Notes under the pieces: model-generated | Told to the model about the DNA's origin: nothing | Databases searched by the model: none | Seen by the model: only the letters and a program-made list of their open reading frames with translations | Source of the DNA: Mortierella sp. BCC40632 | Lineage: Eukaryota; Mortierellomycota; Mortierellomycetes; Mortierellales; Mortierellaceae | Assembly: GCA_011634665.1 (NCBI GenBank) | Contig: WAEK01000020.1 | Coordinates: 322,001-386,000 of the forward strand | Direction of reading: 5' to 3' | DNA length: 64,000 bases | Translations under genes and position numbers: made by a program | Shown: positions 1-12,259 of the stretch, in pieces | How the letters are laid out: each line of letters begins with the position of its first letter | Position numbering within the stretch: position 1 is the first letter of the stretch

Positions 1-1406
<1,406 letters not shown>

Positions 1407-1552
1407 ATTTTTTTTTCAGCCGAGCCTGTGACGGCTTTTAATTGTTTGTTTGAAGGTGGCCCTTACTTTTTTTTTTTTTTTTTAACTCGAGTGTTAGTCC
1501 TCATTCAGACCTCTCTCTCCCCTCCCTTCCTTACTGCATCGTATAATCCATC

Positions 1553-3590
1553 ATGGTCCGAAGAAGTATGTTTCCTACGTAGACAATGAACAACTAAAGA
1601 GAAGAAGAAGAAAAAAGAGAAAAAGAAAACAAACCCTTTTGCCTCTGTGGAGGCTTGATGAACCACCCTCATCCCAAATGTCGGCTTGAGAGAGGGAAAA
1701 AAAAAGAAAGAAAGAAAAGAATGAGAACTAATGAAGCCATGAATTACTCGACAATGAACCAACAGAGATCACCTCGAAGCGTGTGGCCGCCAATCACCGG
1801 TACAAGATTGAGAAGCGTGTCAAGGACCACCACCGTAAACTCAAGAAAGAAGCCAAGAACAACCCAAAGGCGCATAACAGTACGTTTGGTCCTCCCCACC
1901 CCCCAACTTTCTTTCTCTCTTTTCCACTTGTCAACTCGACATGAAAGAAAAGTAACTCATCTCCTACCCCTACCCTCGACTATCTCTCTTTCTCGCTCGC
2001 TCGCCTTGTCCCTTCATCTATAGAGTCCAAGAAGGACCCTGGTATTCCCAACAACTTTCCCATGAAGGAACAGATTCTGCAGCAAATCGCCGATGAAAAG
2101 CAAAAAGCCGCTGACAAGAAGGAAAGGTTGAGGGAAGCCAAGATCAAGGCCCATGACAAGGAATTGAGAAGACAAAAGCATGCCAAGCTTCAGAAGCAGA
2201 GACAAGAATTGGAAAAGATGGAACAGGAAGGAGGCACGGACAAGATCAGCACCAAGGCTAAAGTCAAGCGTGCCTTGGAGAAGAAGTCCAAGAAGAACAT
2301 GGCAGGACCCCAGCAATTGAAGAGTGTCATCGATAACTCGGATGTGATCTTGATGGTCCTTGACGCCAGAGATCCTCAGCGATGCAGGAACAGAAAGATG
2401 GAAGAGCAGATCGTTGCTGCTGGCAAACGGATAATCCTTGTTCTCAACAAGACCGGTATGTTTTCTTTTTTTTCTTTCTTTCTTTTTCTTTCTTTTTTAC
2501 TGGATCGTTTTAATGCCAAAGTCATACTCACCATCCTCTTCACTCTCATTTTCTCTCATTCCTCTCGGATTCTCTTTTATTCCTTCCTGGATTAGATCTT
2601 GTCCCTCGCGAGAACGTGGAGGGATGGTTGAAGGTTCTTCGCAAGGAATATCCAACTGTTGTCTCCGTTGCCGTGAACAGCAGCGATTTCTCTGGAACGA
2701 AGCAACTTGTTGATCTCCTAAAGACCTTTGCCGCCCACAAGAAGTCGCCCATCACAGTTGGTGTGGTGGGTTACGCTACCGTCGGCAGAGCAACATTGAT
2801 CCAGTCCCTCTTGGAGACTCAGGAGTTGGTTGAGAACAAGGAAACGATCCGTCTGTTGGATGCCTCGGGCAGTCTCCGAGGTCGTGGTGGTCCCGTCGAG
2901 ATTTTGGTCCGGAGCAAACTTTTGACGGATGATGAATTGATCTCGGCCACGGCTGGCTTTGTGGTTCGATGCAAGAAGCAAAAGTTGATGGTCACTTACA
3001 CCGTCCCAGACTATGAGGACGATGGTGTCGAGTTCTTGGAACAGTTGGCTCGTCAGCGTGGTGATATGTTGAAGGGCGCTGTTCCCAACACCGTGGTGGC
3101 TACTCGTGCCTTCTTGAGAGATTTGAGTGCAAACAAGACGCCCTTCTACACAACCCCCGCCACAAAACCTGCCTCGACACCCTCTGCAGATGTGTCCAAG
3201 TGGATCAAGGAGTTTGGTTTGGATGCCAAGGCTGATGCCAAGTTGTTGAATGCCATGTCGTTCACAATTGATCGGAGAGCTGCCTTGGTTTTGGCTCCTA
3301 AGGACTTTGAGGAGGAAGAGGATGAGACCGAGGACGAGGCTGCTATGGATGTCGATTCTGAGGAGGAGGAGGAGGAGGAGGCACCCAAGTTGGTCTCCAA
3401 GAAGCGCGGAGCCAAGGAAGCTAAGCAGCCAGCCTCCAAGAAGGCCAAGAAGTCGGCCGCCTCGGATGACGAGGAGGAGGATGGCGACGCCCCATACGAC
3501 TTTTCTGAGCACTTTGTAGCTGCTGACGATGACGAGGAGGAGGATGAAGAGGATGAAGAGGATGAAGAGGATGAAGAGGATGACGAGTAA
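1553..3590 (+). CDS. NUG1: Nucleostemin/Grn1/Nug1-type circularly permuted GTPase with degenerate P-loop
   Basis: Nucleolar GTPase family needed for 60S ribosome assembly and export. Exons 1553-1565, 1766-1879, 2024-2455, 2596-3590; 517 aa. The first exon codes only four residues plus one base; the joined N-terminus MVRRKITSKRVAANHRYKI matches the basic Grn1/GNL3 N-terminal domain, which decides the start. A coiled basic segment follows, then the permuted GTPase order: DARDP (about 155-159), G4 NKTD (about 184-187, spanning intron 3), G1 at about 242-250, G3-like LLDASG. The G1 reads GYATVGRAT where family members have GxPNVGKSS, so the P-loop lysine is arginine and the following serine is alanine. 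The C-terminus from about residue 420 is highly acidic with basic islands (SKKRGAKEA, SKKAKK). GTP binding by this copy is doubtful; a conventional paralogue elsewhere is possible. Confidence 0.85.
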
Positions 3591-3922
3591 AAAAGACGAA
3601 AAAGGGAGAAGAGCGCCGAAGTTTGATATATTTTTTTTTCTTTCATTACTAGACCACTATTACCACCTTTCACTCTGACATTGACATAAAGCATTGTATC
3701 TCATAAATCAAAAGCTGGCACTGTAGGTTTGAGGGGACATTATGGCGATGAAGAGTAGATGGAATATATACATAGTTCTTTTTTTTATTTTAACCTTGGC
3801 CACTTACAGAAAAGGTGGCCAATGTTCTTTTTTCTTTGGGTAGATGCTGTTGTTGTTTGTTGATACAGTTCCAGTTGCTGTGGCTGATCAAGGATCCTCC
3901 GCGTATGTTTTTTTTTTTTTTT
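3591..3922. other. Convergent 3' flanks of NUG1-like and RPI genes
   Basis: 332 bases between two stop codons that face each other. AT-rich with T runs (3630-3640, 3780-3790, 3907-3924). I see no open frame or RNA gene; it should hold both 3' UTRs and polyadenylation sites. Confidence 0.6.
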
Positions 3923-4611
3923 TTACTTGCGACGAATCGTGACAGATCCATCCTCGCACCCAAAGTAGGCAACCTCAGCCATGTTGCAGAACAAACCAAC
4001 TTCTACAACACCCGTGATGAGCTTGATGTCCTTCAAGAGTGTGACGGGCTCACGGATAAGGCCAAAGGGAGCATCGATCAAAAAGTTGCCATTGTCGGTA
4101 ACGACGGGTCCGGCCTTGGCAACGGCCATACGCAACTTGGCATCCTTTGAGCCCATGGCCTGAAGCTTCTTGAGAACGCTCTTCCAGGCAAAGGGAACAA
4201 CCTCAATGGGAACACCCTTGGTCCACTGTTGATTCGAAAGAGAGAGAGAAGGAGTATAAAAGATGTCATGAGTCACGATGCACCCCAGGGCGTAAGTGAG
4301 AGAGCTAAGGCTCCAGACTCCAGTCATAAAAAACGCTCCTTTGTTTTTTTGTTGTTGTTGTCTGTATGTTGCCGCTGTTATAGTTGTTGTTGTTTTCTTT
4401 TCTTTTCTTTTCTTTTTCTTTTTTTTTCTTCATACCTGCTCTCCAAGAACCTTGGAGTCCTTTCGGAAGTCAGCGACAATGACAAACTTCTTGGCGGCCT
4501 CGGCCACGACCTTTTCCTGAAGATGAGCGCCACCGCCACCCTTGATCGCGTTCAAATCCGAGTCGACCTCATCGGCGCCATCAATGGTGACATCAATGAT
4601 AGGGTATCTAT

Positions 4612-4662
<51 letters not shown>

Positions 4663-5104
4663 TCAGGCCTTGAAAAAAAAGACGAGTACCATTCGAGAAC
4701 CATAAAAAAAAGGATTACTGCTCAACGTCTCCGACAGTCAGTCCTCCATCGAGAAGCAAGCCGCGAGACTGGAATGAGGTGGGGACAAAGACAGTCTTGG
4801 CATTCAGAGCAGGATCGCGTTGGAGAAGACGATCCACCACATGAACAACGGTCGAGCCAGAACCGACACCAATGACCGTGTGGGATGGCAAGACGTGTTC
4901 GTCAACAGCCTGGTAGGCGGCCTTTTGCTTGGCTTGTTCGATCAGTGATGTCATGGTGATCCGGGAAGTGAGATTGGAGGCGGAGGATGAGTTGTTGGAT
5001 GAGAAGAAGGAAGAAGAGAGAAAAGACACGGTGGGTGAGGTTTTCAACAAGACTGCGTGGCGGTGGAGCTTCGAGACTGTTCGAGCTGACCGCTGCAGAA
5101 GCAT
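3923..5104 (-). CDS. RKI1: Ribose-5-phosphate isomerase A
   Basis: Interconverts ribose 5-phosphate and ribulose 5-phosphate in the non-oxidative pentose phosphate pathway. Exons on the minus strand: 5104-4719, 4607-4436, 4225-3923; phases close. RpiA motifs are intact: GVGSGSTV near the N-terminus, IDGADEVD and the [11 protein letters not shown] loop after it, and a C-terminal [13 protein letters not shown] block. From the first ATG the protein is 286 aa; from the internal ATG at 4954-4952 ([10 protein letters not shown], where family similarity starts) it is 236 aa. The extra 50 residues are rich in R, K, S and T and lack acidic residues until the end, like a mitochondrial presequence. The intron between exons 1 and 2 carries an (AG)n tract at about 4617-4662. 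The start is the only real uncertainty. Confidence 0.93.
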
Positions 5105-5795
5105 CTCTTTCGTGGGGGGGAGAGGAAGGGGAAAGAAGAGACAGAGTGAGGGTGTTCGGAGAGCGAAGAGAACGCGGGGGACCAGAGAAACACATTTGCT
5201 AGAGGGTCTCTTTCCTCTCCTCTCCCTGCTCCAGATGCAGGCCGAGAGTGCCGGCATGTGCTTTCTTCACACAACAACAAAGTCCTACAAACGTACTCCT
5301 CCCCCCGGATGAGCGGGGTATTTGGCCTTCTACCTCCGCCCATTGCTTTCCCCGCTCAATCCCATTCTCCGGGTTCCCATTTTGGCTCCACACGCCTTTG
5401 GTTTGTCATCTCCTCCGACCTCCGCTGCAGCGCGTGTCCCTCCTCTGATCGACCGACTTTACATTGTCCAAGGAGAGGAGGGTAGTTGCAGCAAGGCATT
5501 TTCTCTAACCCATCCACCCTTCGGCTTCCACTTCTTTTGCACAGCTTGCTCTCCTGTCTGACTTTGGCTCTCTCGCTTCTCTCGATCCCCTGTCTGTTTC
5601 TCCCCAGACGAACAAAGCAGTGCATGGTCTCTGGCCTGTGCGTCTAATAGATACTCACTCTTTGTCTCCTCGCAGTCCTTTCTTTTCAAAGTTGCATGGT
5701 CAAATAGCATGAACAGCTCTAAAAGTTGAATAATTCTTTAATTGAAAACAGGGCTGATACATTGTGGATGATCACACTTTGGGGCACAGTTCAGC
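5105..5795. other. Promoter region of the RPI gene and 3' flank of the next gene
   Basis: 691 bases. The half next to RPI is pyrimidine-rich on the minus strand. Long open frames here overlap each other on both strands, without conserved motifs or codon bias, and I do not accept them as genes. No tRNA or repeat seen. Confidence 0.5.
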
Positions 5796-5920
5796 TCAGA
5801 CTGTTTTATTGGGTTCGACAATCTGTGCTTGCCGGTTGTACCGCTCCTCCTGGACCTTGAGCCTTGGGCCTACATGTTCTAGGCACTCCTAATAGAGTGA
5901 CAAAAGACAGAAGACGATAA

Positions 5921-5963
<43 letters not shown>

Positions 5964-6185
5964 TGGACTATACACTTCTCAAAAGATGACTTACCATATA
6001 ATTGAGTATCTGAGCGAGAGATGTTGACTCGAGGAAAAATTCGAATTCACCTTGATTTGTTGGGAGGTGAACAACTGGAGTGAATAGTGTCTTTTGAGCT
6101 CTTCCGTCGTTCCTCATGGTCAATGAGTAAAAGAAACCAACAAAACCTTTTAACCATACAGAAAACAAGACAAAGAGAGAGAGAA

Positions 6186-6279
<94 letters not shown>

Positions 6280-7057
6280 GGTCACGAAGGGAGTAGACTA
6301 AAACGACTCGTATTGGCACTCCATTCTCCGGAGACAAGGTCCTGATGCACGTACCAGTTATGATTCCCATGAACACTGGCGACTTCATACCGTATTTTGT
6401 GTGTTGCTCCAGAAGGCGGTGGCCAAATCGCAGGTCAGCGATGTTTAGATCAAAAAAATTCGACAATTTAAGCCCGGGCTTCTTGAACTCAAGTATGGAT
6501 AGTTCGATGCCCTTGTACAGAAATGTCAGACCGGTATCATCTCTAGCATTTCTCGGGTTGGGCACCTCGTTGGCTACCTGTTCTCGTGGTCGTACACCGG
6601 CTCGCAGTGCGACATTGCAGCGCGTGATATCAAAGACATTCATCCAGATAGTACGAGCATCATATCCAGACGGTTCATTCATGTCAATCGCTGGTTTGCC
6701 GACCACTCGGCAACTAATGAGAAAGATGAAAATATTAGCCCTCTCTCACATCAATAGTTCATGAAAGTGATCTGCACGATGCAAGGATAGATTATGGGGC
6801 ACGAACAGGTATTCCAGGACTGCGAGTGCGTTGTCCGTTTTCTGGAGATTCGCAGACAGTGGCTCACTCTTGGCTTTCCCCTTTCGTAACTCATATCGGT
6901 CATGGATGAGTTGTTCACTTAGAAAAAGAACGCCGTGGTCCCTCAGGACCTGTAGGTATCGTGGTAAAAGTTCAAGGCATCTATGCCGCTCAGAAATTGA
7001 TGTAGGATCTTCACTCTTAGTGCTTGTCGTAACACTTAAAACTTCTAAAGGAGGCAT
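5796..7057 (-). CDS. Hypothetical protein, possible PD-(D/E)XK-like fold
   Basis: Not recognised as a named family. Reconstructed minus-strand exons: 7057-6750, 6713-6355, 6146-5995, 5888-5796, giving 303 aa with all phases consistent. Splice sites are GT-AG, but the first intron would be only 36 nt (6749-6714: GTGAGA start, CTAAT branch-like word, CTCATTAG end), far shorter than other introns here. Features: leucine-rich helical N-terminus, central block with DDTGLTFLYKGIELSILEFK, then MKSPVFMGIITG followed by GFFYSLTMRNDG. An acidic residue, a strand, then E-x-K inside hydrophobic residues and a later 'G-I-x-T/N-G-x2-G-F/W' strand is the pattern of some restriction-like nucleases; this is inference. 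Intron 2 holds a 100-bp GA tract and intron 3 a 38-bp T run. It could be a decaying gene if the 36-nt intron is not spliced. Confidence 0.6.
6172..6278. repeat. (GA)n microsatellite
   Basis: About 107 bases of nearly pure GAGA with AAAG interruptions, inside intron 2 of the hypothetical gene. On the coding strand it is CT-rich and forms part of the pyrimidine-rich intron. Confidence 0.9.
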
Positions 7058-8143
7058 GGCAATGATGAGGAATATCCTGTGTTGCGAAAGGGAAGAAGTC
7101 GAGAGCGTGAGAGAAGAAAGTCGTTAGGGAGACTGGCTGAGAGAAATGGTGAATCTAAAAAGAAAAGAAAAAAGAAAAGACAAAGAAGCGCTGTGGCTCG
7201 TTCCTTTCGGTTACTAGCAGACAGTTGCTTGGTGCTAAGTGGCCCCGATGCTCAGTAGCGTAAGTCCAAAAGCCTCTGTCCTTACTCTTTTAGACTCTCA
7301 CTTTGAAGATTGAGCATGCTGGGAAGCGGCGAAGGAAAAAGAGTTCCATTCGCTTTAGCCAAAAGGGATCTCCTGCAAGTCCATCGCTATGTGAAGTACT
7401 CCCTACACGCCGTTTTCTTAATAAGAAGGCTCTCGTTTGGCCCGCTCATCTTCACCCTTCACCCTCCCATCGTCTCTCTTCACCTCACCTTTTCTTCTAC
7501 TCCTCCGAGCAAGAGCACCATCCCGCATTACTACTTTGCGTAGGAGTGAAAAGAGGTGTCAAGAGAGTCAAGCTGAGTATCTCTTTCTGCCATTTTTTTG
7601 AGCACATTATACCCAAACCGGTCTTTCCCTATCACCCCACTCTTATTTAGAGCCGACAATACCTACAACTTTTCAAAAGCGCTGAGATGGGCAGCACTCC
7701 TAACCAAAGAGAAGTAAGAACGGCTCCATCAACGCGCTTACAAGTTGGAGATTTCTCATAAGTACCTACAACCTTGAATCACTGGAGCTTAAGCATAGGA
7801 CTATGAGGATCAAAAAGTAACCTTTTTATCCTCGTACTCTTTCTCACAGGCATTCTTTTGCTCTCTACGACTGGTTCATCAGTTTCTCTGCATAGCCTTC
7901 TCGAGCAGCCTCAAAAACCTGGCCCCCCTAGCCAGTGAACGCTCTTCTTGATCAGGGCGTATCACCCTTGAGCGAGCAGTGGAGCAAAATAGACGTCTCG
8001 TGGTTGTCCAGAACCGTTCTGATCTGTCCAACAGAGAGATCACGAATAAAACCCCTAACGGGGCCCATAAAAAAAAAAAAAAAAAAACAGAGAGATCCAC
8101 GACCCAAGAGGAGGAAAAAAAAAGTGAAAGTGGCAAAAGAAAG
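7058..8143. other. Intergenic region without a supported gene
   Basis: Upstream side of the hypothetical gene and downstream side of the tRNA-Glu. Short open frames at 7303-7650 lack motifs and overlap in two frames. The part at 8070-8143 holds an 18-base A run and, just left of the tRNA, a nine-A run that reads as a T run on the tRNA strand and would serve as the RNA polymerase III terminator. Confidence 0.5.
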
Positions 8144-8215
8144 TTCCCAGTCCGGGAATCGAACCCGGGCCTTGTCGGTGAGAGCGACAAATCCTGACCT
8201 CTGGACCAACTAGGA
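8144..8215 (-). tRNA. tRNA-Glu (anticodon CTC)
   Basis: 72 nt on the minus strand. The 7-bp acceptor stem TCCTAGT/ACTGGGA pairs fully with one G-T wobble and has A as discriminator. A-box-like TTGGTCCAGAGG and a perfect B box GGTTCGAATCC are present. The anticodon arm is GTCGC-TCTCACC-GACAA, giving CTC (Glu; the stem has one mismatch). No intron. The sequence is base-identical to the copy at 42002-42073. A T run follows within about 30 nt downstream. Functional status is likely given the intact arms. Confidence 0.9.
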
Positions 8216-8464
8216 AGTTGTTGTTGAATTGTGTTGATCTGGCACCTACGCATTTGTGTAACATTTAATTCCTAACAAATAAGCTATTTCCTAGCATAAT
8301 TGAGGCGCCGGGCGGGGGGGCCAAGTGAGAGGTGGCAACGGGGCCATATTGAAGGCGGTAAAACGGCCACTTTTGCGTCCGTGGGTGGTGGAGGCTGCTT
8401 TGTTGTCTGGAAGCTATAGTCGGACAGCCCCCATTCGCGAGTGTAATCCCGACTATGGTGCCCT
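8216..8464. repeat. tRNA-Glu-linked 249-bp repeat, copy 1
   Basis: Starts at the 5' edge of the tRNA-Glu gene and ends at a 23-base A run. It is matched by 42074-42323 next to the identical tRNA. Shared words: atttcctagcataattg (8286-8302 and 42144-42160), gtggcaacggggcca (8332-8346 and 42191-42205) and cccgaYtatggtgcc at the far end. Between these the copies have diverged. No open frame. Copy 1 ends in A and copy 2 in T. Confidence 0.8.
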
Positions 8465-8504
8465 GAAAAAAAAAAAAAAAAAAAAAATCAACTAATAGCC
8501 ATCT

Positions 8505-8612
8505 GCTTGATAGTCCAGCAGGATGGTGACATCTGGAGATGTTGGAAGCGTGAGGAGCATATTTACCATTTAGAGAGAGATGGTAATCATTGTGCAGAAC
8601 CTTTGGTTACAT
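8505..8612 (+). pseudogene. Relic of an unrecognised reading frame, 'DGDIW' repeat copy A
   Basis: A short frame here reads approximately QDGDIWRCWKREEHIYHL then ERDGNHCAEPLVT and a stop. It matches at DNA level the frame tail at 16064-16130 (SLVQDGDIWRGWRRGEE) and, more weakly, 42406-42432. No start, no long upstream frame. It looks like the decayed 3' end of a repeated, probably mobile or multicopy gene. Family unknown to me. Confidence 0.5.
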
Positions 8613-9838
8613 GAGATTGTAGGGTCTAGTGGGGAGTTGCTACTGCTTTGTACTGGCTACAGCTAGATTTTTTTTTTCTTGACGTCTAGTCTTTGTCTTA
8701 ACGACCATTTTAGGAGAAACAGATCTATTAAAGAGAATGGAAGCAAATGAATCAGACGTCAATGTGGACGACGAGGCACAGGGCAGTTCGTCTCTCCAAA
8801 GGCATCGAGGAACTGGGATGCATTCAAAACTAGGCTCAGGGACTTGTGGCCATAGTGAAGTGGAAGAAATCCAATTGGAATCACCTCGGTGAGCAGTCGC
8901 GCTTGGAGGTGCAAGGGTGGTGATGGACACCGGTTTAGCCATAGTGGGGATTCCTCGAAAATGAACAATCCACTTGAGCTGAAGCTAGATCTTAAGGAAG
9001 TGCACAGGGAGGTAGACAAGGCAGTGTTGGCACATGTCCTGAGCAAAAAGAAGCTGAATATGATGAAACGGTCGGGAAGTCAACAAAAAAAAAAAAAAAG
9101 AAATGGATCTCAATCAGAGGATAACTCGTAGAGAGATAGAGTTGCCTGTATACTATAGTTTCTCCAGTGTAACATATGTGGGATTCAAACTCTCTAATAG
9201 TCCCAAGTGGTATTAGGACTGTCGCTAGCCTTGGAAAACCACAAGTTAAGAATGCCTACGTAGAGCCCCTATTAACAAAAAAAAAAAAAAAAAAAAAGGC
9301 AAAACCTAGATAGGCACCTCGTTCACTCTACTTCGTGCTACTACAGCAAATTCTTCCCCTATTCACTCTCAATCCATACTCCTATTCACACCTATCAGTC
9401 AAGCAAGCAAGCAATTCTCTCTAGGCAAACACTGGTCTTAAGATGAGAAAGAGAAACCAAAGTCTTACAGGCTCTCGCCTCATTTTCAATCTAGTTGATG
9501 TTTCTCATAATTTTCCCGTATACCACATCCCTGAGCAAGATCGAGAAAGCTAATCGTGGTGTGCTCATTGTTGTGACACGCTTGAGTCTTTTACAACGTT
9601 CTATCATAGAGACCACATACTTCAGAACGGTCGACCCCCTCGAAAATGTAACTCTAGCCGACTCTGCAAAATGGATGAGATAAACACTGAAGAACTCCTC
9701 CCTCCTTTTGGTAGCAAAATGGAGATTGCAAGAAAAAAACAGACAGAAATGGAGATTTCCAGGTGACCAGTGTAAAAGAGAAAAATGAAAACAAGTAACG
9801 CTTTAATGTATCGTACTATCCTACCAGTCAAGAGCACC
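8613..9838. other. Intergenic region with gene-like debris
   Basis: Frames broken by stops at 8735-9130 (for example LELKLDLKEVHREVDKAVLA at about 8964-9030 in one frame) look like degraded coding sequence but match nothing I recognise. Two A runs (9086-9099, 9278-9298). The remainder is featureless. Confidence 0.35.
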
Positions 9839-10779
9839 CTACAGGCTGAAACGAGTATTGCGTTGTTGATGCTCTTGACCTATATCACAACCATTGTACT
9901 CGTCCTCCAAACTCAGATCATCAGCAGGAAATAGTTTAGACGACGACAAATAGGCGATAGTATTTTGAACACTGGTTATCGGTCTGACCAAGGTGGATAG
10001 TTGAGCAGCGTTGGCGGTCAAAAAGCCTGAGTTGGTCTTGTACTCCTTGATCAAGAGTTTGATACTCTGTTTGGGAATGATAGAGGCATGAGAGCTATCT
10101 GTTCGAATCTTGAGCGTGACACGACCTAGCCTGATGGTCACATCATGGGATTCCTCGGATTGCTTAAGAAGAATCAGACTGATGACCCATTCGTTCATTG
10201 ACTTGTCGAGGATGTATCCAGGAACCAGGTCACGCAGAGAGCAGGCGATTAAAGGTAGATCAGGATCTTTCTCGCGCGAGTACGCCTCTCGGATCGGCTT
10301 CTCAAACTGGATGAGCGAACCGTCTAAGGACAAAACTTGTTCTAACGACGATCCCTCTGAGAATCCAGGGGAGCCAGAAAACTTTGTAACAAAATTATTG
10401 TGAGCTGGGGCCTGGGACTTGGGTGGGTCCATCGAAGGAGCAAATCTGGCGTATTCTGCAGAGAACCTAAGCACTGAGGCTACAGCGGCTGGATAGTTGG
10501 CAGGGTTCGAGAAAATCTCGACAGCTGGGACACTTTCCACAGGGGAGACAGAGGTGTCCTAGCCAACAAAGATGGCTCCAGAGACAACAGACTTGGAAGG
10601 AATCTGTGCAGAGGCGATGGCAGCTATTCGTATTTTTGAAGAGGGTAGCGTTATTTTTGAGTTTGTGTGTACCCTGTTTGTAGACCCATTTGTGATAGTA
10701 TTTCATCAGAATCGACACATAGTGAAACCAATCATCTCTTTACCAGAGCAAAGAATGAGAAGGATTTGATGAGAAGCAT
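9839..10779 (-). CDS. Unrecognised protein, member 1 of a two-copy family
   Basis: Function unknown. Two exons: 10779-10744 and 10558-9839 (185-nt GT-AG intron), 251 aa. The large exon is certain as an open frame (stop at 9839-9841); the small first exon (MLLIKSFSFFAL) is supported by a TATAAAA word about 85 bp upstream and by phase, but is not proven. A conservative start inside exon 2 is ATG 10540-10538. The protein aligns along its length with the gene at 13029-13976. Shared features are a helical N-terminal block (PANYPAAVASVLRFSAEY / DPKHHVTAVTSILTRCNMM), a central beta-rich stretch with basic residues, and a matching block NSGFLTANAAQL / NTEFLTTNAAQI near the C-terminus. The hydrophobic first exon could be a weak signal peptide. 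No known domain recognised. Confidence 0.6.
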
Positions 10780-10863
10780 GGTTGAGGCAAACGGTTCAAA
10801 TGCGGAAGAAAAAAAGGACGGCTGTGTTAGCGGATAAGAATGTGTTAAAAGCGCACTCAAGTC

Positions 10864-10871
10864 TTTTATAG
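10864..10871 (-). promoter_or_regulatory. TATA box for family member 1
   Basis: Minus-strand TATAAAAG about 85 bases before the proposed ATG at 10779. Position and the matching box before the paralogue support the start and suggest a regulated promoter. Confidence 0.5.
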
Positions 10872-12259
10872 CAAATGCCAAGTCTGCCAAACATTGGCCT
10901 ACGTATAGACATTACACCTTTTGCTCTCAAGGTCCGAAACAACACTGATCACCATTTGACATGTCATAGATCTTTTCAAGGCTAAAGGCTACCATTACGC
11001 CCCCTTTTTTTTTTTTTTTTTTTTTTTTTACGAGAAGTTTGTAGGCAACAAGACTTCGGATCGCGGAACACTACAGTCGTTGCTCATGAGTTCTATTTAC
11101 CCGCGATGCTACAAATCCTTTAGAATTCCTCCTCCCTCCCTCTCCTCCCTTCCAAAAGATACAAGGTGTGGGTGATGGTGGAGTCATGCACAGGACTAAA
11201 GTATTGTTGTACAGTTGTATCATGATGCTGTTGTCACCTATAGACATGATGGGCTTGACTCAGGTTCAAGGCAGAAGGTGAGAAAAATAGACCGAGCGAA
11301 ATGTCTGCATACTTGAATATGAATGCTTGGAAATTTCCTTACTCCATGGTTTGTCTTGCATCACAACAGGACCCCTTGGAGTATCTTAATAGCTGGGTTG
11401 AGGTTGCATTTTGTACTGCCAAAGGGGACAATCGCTCTGGAGAAAGGAATAGGGGATTAAGCAAATGTAGCACATGGTTGGCGAAGATCCCTCCCCTCCC
11501 TCTCTGTCCTCCTCTGTTCTAAGTTCTATGTATGCCTCTTTGGCTGGAGGGAGAAAGAGAAGGAGTGACTTTGACCTCTGTGAGGGGTTCTCACTCCACC
11601 TTGTTGAGCATTGACATCCCGATTTAAAGTCTGAGTAAAAGCTTACTCTAGACCATAAATGTGACAAGTTAGGCAACATGCGCAGTAGATTCAACACACG
11701 TTCGCCAAACCATGGGCTATTTTTCTAATCGTCTGTTGTGAACGCAACTCATAAGCTCTAGTAGAGGGCCAACAACCCGTTGTGTTCTTTGGCATCTGGC
11801 ACCAATTGACCAGAAACGCACGCATGTGTCCTTTTGGGGAAAGGGTCTATCTGTTCCTGCTCACGCCTGACTATGTGTCAATCGGTGTTGAGCGAATGAG
11901 AAGCCAAGGATTTTTAGTGCTATTCCATTCTCCCGCGGAAAGGAAGAGGTGGAGCAGGCCTAGTCTAGGTCTTTGCTTGTAGCCCATTCCTCTCTCTTAT
12001 CCAACACTATGACAGAGTTAAGGTTTTTATTCTAGCTTAGCCCCCGTTCCACCTTCACTTTTCCACGGAAAAAACGAAGGGTGGATATTCGTTTTCCTCG
12101 GATCCGAGTCGGCGCAAACAATCTCAGCTTTCGTTACCAAGCGAGATCAGGCAGTTCTGCCTCTGTACGGATCCTTGAAATGTTGTTGGACACACCGAAT
12201 ACAGATACATTCAGGGTAAAGTGATTGAGTGCGTAGCCTTTTGTCCTAATTTTGACTAA
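10872..12259. other. Intergenic region, no gene supported
   Basis: About 1.4 kb. A T run lies at 11006-11029. The frames at 11301-11522 and 11386-11697 oppose each other and lack motifs. From about 12037 to 12215 an open stretch ends at a donor-like GTAAAG and may be an upstream exon of the relic that follows. Confidence 0.4.
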
